A stretch of 64,000 nt of DNA from Agromyces archimandritae (GTDB lineage: Bacteria; Actinomycetota; Actinomycetes; Actinomycetales; Microbacteriaceae), in assembly GCF_018024495.1 (NCBI RefSeq), contig NZ_CP071696.1:682001-746000 (forward strand), read 5' to 3'. Below, piece after piece: positions 10,278 through 19,065 of the stretch. Both the position numbers and the translations under genes were made by a program. The notes under the pieces are model-generated. The model ran no database searches. It was not told the origin of the DNA and saw only the letters and a program-made list of their open reading frames with translations. How positions within the stretch are numbered: position 1 is the stretch's first letter; each line of letters begins with the position of its first letter.

Positions 10278-11054
10278 TCAGGAACGGGCGTTGACCGCGC
10301 GGGCGATGCGCGAGCGAACGCGGAGCGCGAGCGAACGCTTCGGCGCCGTGACGACGGGTTGCGACGCTTCCTCGGTGAGTCCCCAGTACGGGCTGCGGTC
10401 GACGGTGCTCGCGTCGGGCTTGTAGAAGGGTGCGACGAGGGAGAGGTGCGGGCGCTCCCAGGCGATGTCGCGACGGACGGTCTTGGCCGGATTGCCGGCG
10501 GCGATCGCATTGTTCGCCACGTTCTTCGTGACGATGCTGCCGAACCCGATGACGCTGCCCGATCCGATCGTCACCCCGCCGAGCACGGTCGAGTTGTAGG
10601 CGAGCCAGACGTGCTCGCCGATCGTGATGTCCTTCGAGCGGTTCGCCCGCTTGCCCGAGCGCACATCGAAGATCGGGTGCCCGTCGTCGGCGCGCAACTG
10701 CACGCCGGTGGCGATCATGGTGTCGCGGCCGATGCTGACCGTCGTGCCCTCGGTGGCCGAGATGCCGCAGGTGGCCGTCGTCGAGACGTTGTCGCCGATG
10801 AGGACCCGGGAATCCTGACCGATCCGGATCGTCGCGGCGAACTTCGGCACGCCGTGGTTGCGACCGAGTTCGACGATGCCGTCGCTGCAGTTGAATTGGG
10901 CGACGAAGCGGCCGAGCCGTGCCTCGCGTGCGACGCGCAGCAGATTGTTCCCGCCGGTGAAGACGATCTTCACGTTCTCGATCTCGGGTCCGTCGTATTC
11001 GATGCGGTTTCCGCGCTCGTCGTCGTACGCGCGCAGCACGTTGAGTTCGGGCAT
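10278..11054 (-). CDS. Hexapeptide-repeat acyltransferase, sugar O-acetyltransferase-like
   Basis: 258 residues with an extended left-handed beta-helix: ITIGEHVWLAYNSTVLGGVT, IGSGSVIGFGSIVTKNV and NNAIAAGNPAKTVRR, the last being the usual end of LbH acetyltransferases. The N-terminal part also carries hexapeptide-like turns (LIGDNVSTTATCGIS). I place the start at ATG 11054 and not at the in-frame GTG at 11063, because a TAGTGT box at 11067-11062 lies exactly 7 nt before that ATG and overlaps the GTG. It is the last gene of a minus-strand set (GT61, glycerophosphotransferase-HAD, GT2), so its substrate is probably the polymer they make. The acceptor is unknown. Confidence 0.84.
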   Translation of the reverse strand: MPELNVLRAYDDERGNRIEYDGPEIENVKIVFTGGNNLLRVAREARLGRFVAQFNCSDGIVELGRNHGVPKFAATIRIGQDSRVLIGDNVSTTATCGISATEGTTVSIGRDTMIATGVQLRADDGHPIFDVRSGKRANRSKDITIGEHVWLAYNSTVLGGVTIGSGSVIGFGSIVTKNVANNAIAAGNPAKTVRRDIAWERPHLSLVAPFYKPDASTVDRSPYWGLTEEASQPVVTAPKRSLALRVRSRIARAVNARS

Positions 11055-11061
11055 GCCCGAC

Positions 11062-11081
11062 ACACTACCCCCGTTCGGGGG
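11062..11081 (-). promoter_or_regulatory. Leaderless -10 box next to a G/C palindrome
   Basis: TAGTGT at 11067-11062 is followed by 7 nt and the ATG at 11054. Directly upstream, touching the box, is the inverted repeat CCCCCGTTCGGGGG (11068-11081), which could be a repressor site or a chance GC palindrome. Confidence 0.5.
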
Positions 11082-11103
11082 TCATCGACCTGCCCGGTAC
11101 CGC

Positions 11104-12687
11104 TCAGCCTCGCGGATGGATGCCGATCCGCACCGGGATATGCGGGTTCGGGTCGGCGGCGATGGCCGCCCGTCCGCCGTGGGGCAACGGCACCGCGAGT
11201 TCGCCGGCGTTCAGCCAGTCGAGCTCGGCCCGCCCGAGGGTCTCATCTCGTTCGAAGCCGCCGAGGCTCACGCGCGCGACGATCTCGTGGCTCGCTTCGG
11301 TCGCCGGGTCGAGCTCGAACACGACCTCGAAGCCCCCTGCGTGGCGGTTCGCATGCACGTCGACCGGCGCGATGCGGGCGCCGTCGGAGCGGTGCAGCTC
11401 GATGACCGGGGCGCCGGCGGCATCCGCCGGCGTACCGCGGAACCAGGCGCGACCGGCGATCGTGACGCGCACCCGCTCGCCCGCCTCGATCCCGCCGCCC
11501 TCCAGCGCGTGGCCGACGCGCACCGCCTCCGGCAGGGTCGTCTGTGCTTCGACCGGCAACCCGTCGTCGAATCGGTAACGGAGGCCCCCGGCATCCGCAC
11601 CCGTGAAGAAGACCTCGGGATGCCGGGGCATGCCCGCCGCCCGCAGCTCCTGCACCCGCTCGCGACGGTCGTCGGCGAGGAGGGCGAGGAGGCTCTTCCG
11701 TTCGGCGACGACGGCGTCGAGGGCGCCCGCAGGCGCCGACCCGAGCAACGAACGGGCGGCCTCGCGGAGGATCCCCCAGTATTCGTCCGATGCGATCGCG
11801 TCGTTGTCGAGGTACCAGTGGAAATGGGTCGAGAAGAGCGTCCGGTACCAGGCGCGGACGACGGACGGCGGCGCGTCGGCCTCCGCGAGGGCGTCACGCG
11901 TGAGCTCCCAGGCGAGGACCCGGTCGCGGAGGTCGCGGAGGTCTTCGGGGCGCTGACTGATGGAGGAGCGGTCGTCGCGCGCGCGGTAGTCGTAGACGAT
12001 GTCGGGGACGACCGCGATGCGGTTCGCGGCCTGCATGACGAGCGCGATGAGGGGCTGATCCTCGTAGATGGCACCGCGGCGGAAGTGCAGGCCGAGGCCC
12101 TGCCAGAACGCGCGACGGTACACCTTGCCGGGCGGGTAGTTGTTGCGGAGGAGTTCGGGGAACTGCTCGAGGCGGCCGGTGCGCGGCACCCGGTGCAGCT
12201 CGCCGACCCAGTCGGCGACCCAGACGGCCGTGCTGCTGAAACGGCGGAAGGCACCGACGGCGACGTCGGCGTCGGCCTCCCGGGCCGCACCGACGAGCAG
12301 CTCGAGGGCTCGGGGCGGCAGCACGTCGTCGGAGTCGAGGAACGCGAGGTATTCACCCCGCGCGTGCGCGATGCCGAGTTCGCGGGCCGGCCCGGGGCCG
12401 GCGTTCTCCTGCCGGAACCGGCGGATGCGCGCATCGGCGAACGCCTTCCGTGCGGCGACTCGGCGCGAGCCGTCGGTCGAGCCGTCGTCGACGAGGATGA
12501 TCTCGAGATCGCGGAGCGTCTGACCCGTCACCGAATCGATCGTCGACCCGAGGTACGCCTCGACGTTGTAGACGGGCACGATGACGCTGACGAGCGGATG
12601 CCGCGGCCCGCCCGGTGCGAACGCGCGGCGGACGGCAGCGCCGAGAACGCGGCGCACGCGGCGGAGAACTCGGGTGGCGGCGCTCAT
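11104..12687 (-). CDS. Family 2 glycosyltransferase with long C-terminal extension
   Basis: 527 residues. The GT-A domain spans ~30-260: VSVIVPVYNVEAYLGSTIDS, LVDDGSTDGSRR, ENAGPGPARELG and the metal motif FLDSDDVLPP. The remaining ~250 residues resemble the helical and beta tail seen in teichoic-acid GT2 enzymes, with a final region of beta-sandwich character and no clear second enzyme. The ATG at 12687 is leaderless: TAGGCT ends 7 nt upstream. It follows the glycerophosphotransferase-HAD gene by 24 nt, so it can be read from both its own and the upstream promoter. Donor and acceptor sugars are unknown. Confidence 0.88.
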   Translation of the reverse strand: MSAATRVLRRVRRVLGAAVRRAFAPGGPRHPLVSVIVPVYNVEAYLGSTIDSVTGQTLRDLEIILVDDGSTDGSRRVAARKAFADARIRRFRQENAGPGPARELGIAHARGEYLAFLDSDDVLPPRALELLVGAAREADADVAVGAFRRFSSTAVWVADWVGELHRVPRTGRLEQFPELLRNNYPPGKVYRRAFWQGLGLHFRRGAIYEDQPLIALVMQAANRIAVVPDIVYDYRARDDRSSISQRPEDLRDLRDRVLAWELTRDALAEADAPPSVVRAWYRTLFSTHFHWYLDNDAIASDEYWGILREAARSLLGSAPAGALDAVVAERKSLLALLADDRRERVQELRAAGMPRHPEVFFTGADAGGLRYRFDDGLPVEAQTTLPEAVRVGHALEGGGIEAGERVRVTIAGRAWFRGTPADAAGAPVIELHRSDGARIAPVDVHANRHAGGFEVVFELDPATEASHEIVARVSLGGFERDETLGRAELDWLNAGELAVPLPHGGRAAIAADPNPHIPVRIGIHPRG

Positions 12688-12694
12688 CCCCGAC

Positions 12695-12700
12695 AGCCTA
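12695..12700 (-). promoter_or_regulatory. -10 box of a leaderless promoter
   Basis: TAGGCT on the minus strand ends 7 nt before the ATG at 12687, inside the 24-nt gap after the upstream gene. Confidence 0.55.
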
Positions 12701-12711
12701 ACCGCCGCCCG

Positions 12712-15700
12712 TCACTCCACGGGCGGATCCTCACGGGCGAACGCATCGCGCATGCGCCGGTAGGCACGCTTGAAGACCCGCCGGAATCCGACCCGCTGCT
12801 GCAGCCGATACAGCAGGGGCGCCGGGCCGTGCGCGCGTTCGAGGCTGAGGGGCAGGGAGCGGGTGATCTCGCGCATGGGCCGGCCGCGCAGGTACGAAAT
12901 GAACGCCGGCACGGTGAGCACGGGGGCGAACTCGCGCTCCCGGCTGCCGAGCTCCACAGCATCCCGCAACGGAGCCACGAACCGCAGGTAATCGGGATCT
13001 TCCGGGGCCTCGCGGAAGTATTCGAATCCGAACGCGAAAGAGTCGCGGCGGAGCCGGTCGCGGTCGAGCAGCCCGGCACGTTCGAGGTCGACGGCGAATT
13101 CGGGGAGCATCCGTTCGAAGGCGGCGAGCAGCTCCCGGTCGCAGTCGCGTTCGGGCGTGACGGGCACCACGCGATCGCCCTCCCGGCGGTAGCCCTCGAC
13201 GCTGCCGTGCGGGAGGTTCGCGAACAGCGCCTCGATGACGAGCAGCGAGTGCGTCTCCGAGGTGAAGTTGTGCCGAATGGATGCGCCGCGCGAGGGGTAG
13301 ATGCTGCGCGCGTAATAGAACGGCGTCGGCACGGGATGCCCGGCCGCGGCCCCGAGGAGGCGGGCGAGGCAGTCCTGGGTGTAGCCGCGCCCCCAGTATT
13401 CGACGAAGGCGGTGTCGCCGCCCATGTCGAGCTCGGAGCGCAGGTAGTCGACGACGAGCTCCCGGTCGGCGGCTGCGACGCGTTCGAGATGCTCCCGGTA
13501 GGCGGCCGAGGCGCGCAGGGCCTCGACGATCTCCCCCGCGGTGCGGCCGTCGAACTCGGCGCCGTCGAAGCGGGCGAACTCGGGGAACATCCCGAGCAGC
13601 TCCTCGCGGCTCGCGCGGGCCGCCCCGAGCAGCCCCTCCCAGCTGCGCACGCCGCCGAAACTGCCATGCGGGGCGAAGGTGTCCTCGTCGATCCCGTCAA
13701 CCTGCGAGGCGAGCCGCCAGGCCTTCCGAGACCCGTACAGGTACCCGGTGTCGAGCGCGAGACCCCGTTCGCGGATGATCGCATCGGCGACGCGGCGCAT
13801 GTGGTACCCGTCGCGGGAGATGAACACGAGCGTGCGGTATCCACGACGTACGGCATCCGCGAGCACCCACGAGACGTAGGGCACCAGGTACGGTGCGGCG
13901 ATGCGGTACGCGAACAGCTCCGCATCCGAGAGCCCGCCGCTCACCCGCCGCTCGCGCATGAGCCCGGCAAGCAGGTATCCGTCGTAGCTGTCGAGACCGT
14001 CGACGAGCGCCTGCTCGTACTCGTCGAAGGCAGGCGTCTCGGTGCGGACGGTGCGGATCGACAGCGACGCCGGCATCCGCTCGTCGGCATGCGCGCTGTC
14101 GCCCGTGTGCACCCACCCGGCGAAGTCGTAGTGCAGATCGGTGAACACGCGCAGGAACAGACGCTTCGTGGTCTTCTGCACGAGCTGCTCGCTCGACAGG
14201 TACAGCGGGATGTCGGCCAGGCGCGGGTCGGCGTGTGCGAGCAGGCGCTCGACGAAGGGCTTCGGCAGGTACATGTCGCTGACGAAGACGACGGTCTCGC
14301 CGGCATCCCGAAGCTCCGCGATGCGCTCGATGATCTCGGCGTCGCCGAAGCTGTCGGCTTCCTCGAGCTCGAGCTCCCAGCGCTTCAGCAGGCCGAGCTG
14401 CTCCTCGCTCAGGTTGAAGAGTTCGCGGATGCGCTCGTAGATGTCGTCGAACTGGATCTCGAACTCCTGGCTCGCGGCGAGCTCCGGGGACTTCCGCCGG
14501 TATTCGCGCACGGCCCGTTCGGCGTGCCGGCGGATCGTGACGAAGCGCGCCTCGAGCTCGCCGGGGAACGCGACGTCGGAGAGCTGCATGCGCTGCCGGA
14601 CGCCGTGGAAGATCGACTCGGGCACGACCCCGCGCCGATGGATGACCGTGTCGAACACATCGAAGGAGTACAGCGTCGGCAGTTCGATGTCGAGCGGCCG
14701 GTAGGCGAGGGCGTGCTCGACGATGCGCTCGCAGGAGCCTTCGTCGGAGTAGGCCCAGAACATGTCCATGAGCCGCGCATGATCGGCGTCGTCGATGCGG
14801 TTGTCGCCGGTCTCGATCGCATCGAGCAACGCGTCGAAGTCACCCGCCCACGTCCCTGCGGTCAGCGATTCGTAGTCGAGGCCGGGTTCGAGGGCGTCGG
14901 GGTCGCCCCAGTCGAACGGGTAGCGGATCACCTTGCGGACGCCGGCATCCAGCAGGTCGTAGAAGATCGATGAATAGTCGACGATCGCCGTGTCGATATC
15001 GGGCATGATCTCGGCGAAATCGTCGGCGTTGTCCCAGAACACGAGCCGCGGATGCCCCTCGTAGCGGTTCCGGATCGCCTGATAGCTGCGGTCGACGGCG
15101 AGCTGGGGGTGCAGTTTCAGAATGAGCATCGCGTCGGCGCGTTCGAGCGCATCGATGAGCCGCGGGATGTCGGGCAGCGCGCGGGTGACGAACGTCTCGT
15201 TCCGCCGAAGCCGGTAAGTCGGTGCCCACACGAGCAGCCGAGTGCTCGCACCGAGCCCGTTGCGGCCGCGCAGGTCATGATCGTAGGACGAGAAGGGTTC
15301 GTGGCTGTTCTGCGGATACCCGGCACGGATCGCCTGTTCCGGTTCGAAGCCGATCTGGACCCGGAAGTGATCCTCCATCGCCGGTGAGGTCACCAGGAAG
15401 AGCTGATCTCGTCGGTATTCGAGATTGTTGCGAACGTATTTCTCCACGACCTTCGACAGCAGGAAACCGGCGGTCATGCCGCGTTCGACTTTTTTCACGC
15501 CGACGCCGTGCCAGAGGTTCAGCAGCGTCGCGCCGCGGAGTTCGACCGGAATGCGCTCCTTGACCTGATTCACGACCCAGACGCCGGCCCGGCGCTGCAA
15601 CGCCTTGGATCCGGCGCCGCCGAACGTCATCGCGCTGAAGCCGAGCTCCCGTACGGCCCGTGCCGCGGATTCCGTGTACGCGAGCCAGTGCGCTTCGATG

Positions 15701-15807
15701 TCAGGGCGATGCTTCACGACATGGAGGAACAGCCATTTCGGGTTCCCGTCGAACGCCGCCCCCGCGGTGAACAGCCAGACCTGTCGATCCCGCCCCGCGT
15801 CCGTCAT
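12712..15807 (-). CDS. CDP-glycerol glycerophosphotransferase fused to HAD-superfamily hydrolase-like protein
   Basis: 1031 residues in two parts. Residues ~10-370 are a glycerophosphotransferase: LWHG at 98-101, APTYR at 195-199, KLHPQ at 231-235 and DYSS at 277-280. From ~378 on it resembles the large predicted HAD hydrolases found in capsule loci (COG5610 type). All four HAD motifs can be seen: SFDVFDT (Asp383), VVFVSDMYLP (Ser510), QKTTKRLF (Lys near 548) and HTGDSAHAD (Asp570 and Asp575). The +2 residue after Asp383 is Phe, where phosphatases have Asp. About 430 residues follow with no domain I recognise. The start is set by a strong GGAAGGGG site just before the ATG at 15807; the frame is open further upstream but lacks such a site. 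The HAD part might process a phosphorylated intermediate of the polymer, which is speculation. Confidence 0.85.
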   Translation of the reverse strand: MTDAGRDRQVWLFTAGAAFDGNPKWLFLHVVKHRPDIEAHWLAYTESAARAVRELGFSAMTFGGAGSKALQRRAGVWVVNQVKERIPVELRGATLLNLWHGVGVKKVERGMTAGFLLSKVVEKYVRNNLEYRRDQLFLVTSPAMEDHFRVQIGFEPEQAIRAGYPQNSHEPFSSYDHDLRGRNGLGASTRLLVWAPTYRLRRNETFVTRALPDIPRLIDALERADAMLILKLHPQLAVDRSYQAIRNRYEGHPRLVFWDNADDFAEIMPDIDTAIVDYSSIFYDLLDAGVRKVIRYPFDWGDPDALEPGLDYESLTAGTWAGDFDALLDAIETGDNRIDDADHARLMDMFWAYSDEGSCERIVEHALAYRPLDIELPTLYSFDVFDTVIHRRGVVPESIFHGVRQRMQLSDVAFPGELEARFVTIRRHAERAVREYRRKSPELAASQEFEIQFDDIYERIRELFNLSEEQLGLLKRWELELEEADSFGDAEIIERIAELRDAGETVVFVSDMYLPKPFVERLLAHADPRLADIPLYLSSEQLVQKTTKRLFLRVFTDLHYDFAGWVHTGDSAHADERMPASLSIRTVRTETPAFDEYEQALVDGLDSYDGYLLAGLMRERRVSGGLSDAELFAYRIAAPYLVPYVSWVLADAVRRGYRTLVFISRDGYHMRRVADAIIRERGLALDTGYLYGSRKAWRLASQVDGIDEDTFAPHGSFGGVRSWEGLLGAARASREELLGMFPEFARFDGAEFDGRTAGEIVEALRASAAYREHLERVAAADRELVVDYLRSELDMGGDTAFVEYWGRGYTQDCLARLLGAAAGHPVPTPFYYARSIYPSRGASIRHNFTSETHSLLVIEALFANLPHGSVEGYRREGDRVVPVTPERDCDRELLAAFERMLPEFAVDLERAGLLDRDRLRRDSFAFGFEYFREAPEDPDYLRFVAPLRDAVELGSREREFAPVLTVPAFISYLRGRPMREITRSLPLSLERAHGPAPLLYRLQQRVGFRRVFKRAYRRMRDAFAREDPPVE

Positions 15808-15881
15808 ATGTCCCCTTCCCCTCGGCGCTCCCGCTCGCCGCATTCCCAGCGCCCGGCCTGCGGAGCCGATCGCGTCGCTTT

Positions 15882-17636
15882 TCACAGTGTTCGGAGCAGT
15901 TGGTGCAGCTCTTCGCCGTTCCGCTCGAAGTCGAACGCCCACGGCGACTGATAGGCGTCGACCGACCACCCGCCTTTCGGATGCGGGATGTCGGGACGGC
16001 TCCAGAAGTAGTGCGTGTCCCACTCGCCGAACGCGCTGATGAGATGCTCATTGCGCGCCGTATACGCCTCGTGGTTCAGCACGATGAGCGTCTCGAGATG
16101 CTCCGCATAGGCGAGGTTGAACGATGCCGAGCCGCCCGGCCCGGCGACGATGCGTGCTCGTGCGAAGACGCGCGCCTGCTCGGCGATCGGATGCTCGTCC
16201 GGTACGAACACCGTGAATCCGTGGTCGGCGAAGACCCGCTCGACCTCGTCGAGATTGCGGCAGGTTCGCCCGTCGAAGGGCGGGCGGCGTGAGATGAAGA
16301 CCCTCTCCGGGCCATCCGCATCCGCCGGTACGAGGCCGTCGCGGAGCCTCGACCAGGTCTCCCCGATCCGGGGATGCACATACGGGGGCGGATGCATCTG
16401 GAACATCGAGGCGGCGCTCACGAAGGCCTCGACACCGACCCGCTCGTCGACCCAGACGATGTCGTCCGAGGCGATGCCGTAGGCGTTCAGGATCGCCTCT
16501 TCGAAGACATGGCCCTTCGCCTCGCGGATCTGCACGAGCGCTTTCAGCTCGGGGAAGCGCGCCTTGGCGGCATCCCAGCCCCAGAGCTTCGATACCGACT
16601 GCTGCATGAAATGCCCGAAATGCGACGGCCATCCCCCGCTCAGGTCGTAGTAGATGCCGGGCAGCCGTTCGGCGACCGGTTCGAAGCGTTCCGGGATCCG
16701 GTAGTGCCGGCCGTGCAGACGCGGTGCGATCGGCGAATCGAGGTTCGAGCGGGGGAAGCGGAACGACGGAGGGAGGATCGTATTCTCGTGGACGAGCAGC
16801 ATGTGGCTGATCCACCGAAGCTCGCCCTCGTAGAGGCGAAGGCGAAGCTCCGGCGCATCGAACCCCGCCCCGAAGTTCGCCGGAGCCGGCGCGGATGCAT
16901 GATGGACCACGCCGCCGCGATGCTCGTACCTCTCAGCGGGGATCGTCTGGAGGGTCTCGACGACCAGGCGCGGGGTACGCGAAGGCAGCAGTCGTTCGGC
17001 GTCTTCGTCGGTGACGGCGAGGTAGTGCGGTTCGGCCTTCTCGAACACGATCGTGCGAGCGGTCGCCACGACGGATGCCGTGGCCCGCGCGAGTTCGGCC
17101 CCCACCGCGCTGTCGGCTTCCCCCGCGCCGTCGACGCGCGCGTCGACGGCGCGGGCCCAGGCCGGACCGTCATACCGCGAGCGCGGTTGCCGGTCTTCGA
17201 CGACGACGTACCTCCCGCCCGCGCGGACGAAGGGGTACGCCGACGTCCAGAGCGCTGCCTGGACGTCGGGGGCGGATCCGCTCGCATCCACGAAGAGGGC
17301 GATCTCGGTCACCGCGCGCAGGGCGAGCTCGAGCCCGGCGGCATCGGCGACGGCCAACGGACCGAATCCGGGCATCTCGGATTCGGCACCGGCCCGCAGC
17401 ACGAATCCGTGCACGTCGCGGCCGGCGAACTCCCTGCGTCGGCGTTCGACCTCGCCGGCGCTCGCGGCAAGAACGACGATGGCTCCGTCCGGGCCGTTCC
17501 CGGCGAAGCCGGCGAGCCGTTCGTCGAGCCTGCGATCCGGCTCGCGCAGACGGGCGGCGAGTGCCTCGGCACCGGCTCGCATCCGCTCGGCCGTCCGACG
17601 CGCGACGCGTCCGACGAATCCCATCCCTGCCCCCAT
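15882..17636 (-). CDS. GT61 (DUF563)-type glycosyltransferase
   Basis: 584 residues from ATG 17636; ATG 17624 is an equally good start with a G-rich ribosome site 5 nt upstream. The ATG at 17690 is unlikely because a TACACT box (17667-17662) lies downstream of it. The C-terminal half fits family GT61: GGWPSHFGHFMQQSV, FISRRPPFDGRTCRN, then EQARVFARARIVAGPGGSAS followed by FNLAYAE. The first ~280 residues form an Ala/Arg-rich region resembling a degenerate nucleotide-binding domain, with no clear assignment. It heads the minus-strand set that continues with the glycerophosphotransferase-HAD gene 74 nt downstream. The sugar transferred is unknown. Confidence 0.78.
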   Translation of the reverse strand: MGAGMGFVGRVARRTAERMRAGAEALAARLREPDRRLDERLAGFAGNGPDGAIVVLAASAGEVERRRREFAGRDVHGFVLRAGAESEMPGFGPLAVADAAGLELALRAVTEIALFVDASGSAPDVQAALWTSAYPFVRAGGRYVVVEDRQPRSRYDGPAWARAVDARVDGAGEADSAVGAELARATASVVATARTIVFEKAEPHYLAVTDEDAERLLPSRTPRLVVETLQTIPAERYEHRGGVVHHASAPAPANFGAGFDAPELRLRLYEGELRWISHMLLVHENTILPPSFRFPRSNLDSPIAPRLHGRHYRIPERFEPVAERLPGIYYDLSGGWPSHFGHFMQQSVSKLWGWDAAKARFPELKALVQIREAKGHVFEEAILNAYGIASDDIVWVDERVGVEAFVSAASMFQMHPPPYVHPRIGETWSRLRDGLVPADADGPERVFISRRPPFDGRTCRNLDEVERVFADHGFTVFVPDEHPIAEQARVFARARIVAGPGGSASFNLAYAEHLETLIVLNHEAYTARNEHLISAFGEWDTHYFWSRPDIPHPKGGWSVDAYQSPWAFDFERNGEELHQLLRTL

Positions 17637-17661
17637 CCCCCCAATGAGAAGCCGTTCCGCC

Positions 17662-17667
17662 AGTGTA
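17662..17667 (-). promoter_or_regulatory. -10 box for the GT61 gene
   Basis: TACACT on the minus strand; the predicted start of transcription is about 18-30 nt before ATG 17636/17624. It is divergent from the promoter at 17742. Confidence 0.45.
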
Positions 17668-17741
17668 CGGTCGTCGCGCCGGCCGCGCATCCCTCCCGGT
17701 TTCCGCCCGGCGGGGCGGCGGGCGAGGCCCTTCCCCCGGGA

Positions 17742-17747
17742 TACCCT
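17742..17747 (+). promoter_or_regulatory. -10 box of a leaderless promoter
   Basis: TACCCT ends 7 nt before ATG 17755, with no ribosome site between. Confidence 0.55.
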
Positions 17748-17754
17748 TGATCCC

Positions 17755-19065
17755 ATGATCCCGGGCCGTAGCCGTGCACTCGTCCGCGCGCTCGCGACCT
17801 TCGCGTTCTTCACCGCGCTCGGCGGTCAGTTCTGGCGGAATCTGCTCGGCTGGTGGGGCTGGGGCGCGATCGCCGTGCTCACCCTCGTCGCCGCGATCGT
17901 CGCGATCGCGGTACTGAAGCCGGGCTGGCATTGGCGGCGCGTGCCGAAGTCGGCGATCGCATTCGTGCTCATCGCGGCGCTCTCGATCGCATGGTCCGCG
18001 TATCCGGCGGCGAGCGCCCTCGGCCTCGCGGCGCTGGCCGCCCCGACGCTCGTCGCCGGCTTCATCGGCCTGTGCCTCGCCTGGGACGAGGTGGTGCGCA
18101 CGCTCTCGGCCGCCCTCAAGTGGCTGCTGGCGCTTTCGCTCGCCTTCGAGCTGTGGGTGTCGGTGTTCGTCCGGCATCCGCTGCTGCCGAACTTCACCGA
18201 TTACTCGGATCTCGACAAGATCCCGATGGCCTTCTACTGGTCGCGGGATCTGCTGTTCGCCGGCGGCCCGATCGAGGGCATCGTCGCCAGCCGCAACCTG
18301 CTCGGCATGTACGCCCTCGTCGCGCTCATCGTCTTCTCGGTGCAGCTGGCCTCGGGTCTCGTGCGCCGGGGGCGCGGCATCGCCTGGGTCGTCGTGGCCG
18401 CCGGGGTGCTCGTGCTCACCCGTTCGGCGACGGTGCTGCTCGTGGGCCTCGGCGTGCTGATCGCGCTCGTCTTCGTCGCCTGGGCGCGGCGGGTCGGCCC
18501 CGAAGGCCGCCGCCCCGTGTACGTCACGGCCGTCGTCGTCCTTGCCGCGCTCGTGGCCGCGCTCGCGGCGGGCTGGAACCTGCTGCTCGCCTTCTTCGGC
18601 AAGAGCGAGGACCTCACGGGCCGCCTCGACATCTGGGCCGGCGTATGGGGCCTCATCGGCGAGCGCCCGTGGTTCGGCTGGGGCTGGGTGGGGTACTGGC
18701 CGCCGTGGGTGGAGATGTTCGGCTCGCTCGCCGAGCGCAAGGGGGTCGTCTACCTGCAGGCGCATAACGCCTGGCTCGACGTGTGGATGCAGCTGGGCAT
18801 CCTCGGCCTCATCGCCTTCTTCTCGCTCGTGCTCGGAACGCTCTGGCGTAGCTGGTTCCTCGCCGTCGACCGGCCCGTCGACGGCCGCGGGGCGGCCCTC
18901 CCCTCCTCGGCGATCTCGATGCTGCCGCTGCTCGTCACCGTCGCCCTCGTCGCCCAGAGCCTCGCCGAGAGTCGCATCCTCATCGAGGGCGGCTGGCTGC
19001 TGCTCCTCGTGTTCGCGCTCGTGACGAAGCGCCGCCAGTGGAACCCGGAGCCGTTGCCGCGATGA
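17755..19065 (+). CDS. O-antigen ligase/polymerase-like membrane protein (first of tandem pair)
   Basis: 436 residues, about 11 membrane helices. The periplasmic-loop signature of the Wzy_C/WaaL family is intact: GRLDIWAGVWGLI, RPWFGWGWVGYW, and AHNAWLDVWMQLGILGL with the conserved His-Asn. Such proteins act on undecaprenyl-linked glycans at the outer membrane face, either polymerising them or transferring them to an acceptor. A leaderless ATG with TACCCT 7 nt upstream fixes the start. It is coupled to the next paralogue by an ATGA overlap. Together with the flippase at 25932 it points to a Wzx-type route alongside the ABC exporter. Confidence 0.85.
   Translation: MIPGRSRALVRALATFAFFTALGGQFWRNLLGWWGWGAIAVLTLVAAIVAIAVLKPGWHWRRVPKSAIAFVLIAALSIAWSAYPAASALGLAALAAPTLVAGFIGLCLAWDEVVRTLSAALKWLLALSLAFELWVSVFVRHPLLPNFTDYSDLDKIPMAFYWSRDLLFAGGPIEGIVASRNLLGMYALVALIVFSVQLASGLVRRGRGIAWVVVAAGVLVLTRSATVLLVGLGVLIALVFVAWARRVGPEGRRPVYVTAVVVLAALVAALAAGWNLLLAFFGKSEDLTGRLDIWAGVWGLIGERPWFGWGWVGYWPPWVEMFGSLAERKGVVYLQAHNAWLDVWMQLGILGLIAFFSLVLGTLWRSWFLAVDRPVDGRGAALPSSAISMLPLLVTVALVAQSLAESRILIEGGWLLLLVFALVTKRRQWNPEPLPR

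Noticed and set aside
10858-14973. 1371-codon open frame on the plus strand
   Set aside because: It is antisense to the acetyltransferase, GT2 and glycerophosphotransferase-HAD genes, all with clear motifs; long antisense frames are normal at this GC content, and its translation is low-complexity Arg/Gly/Asp.
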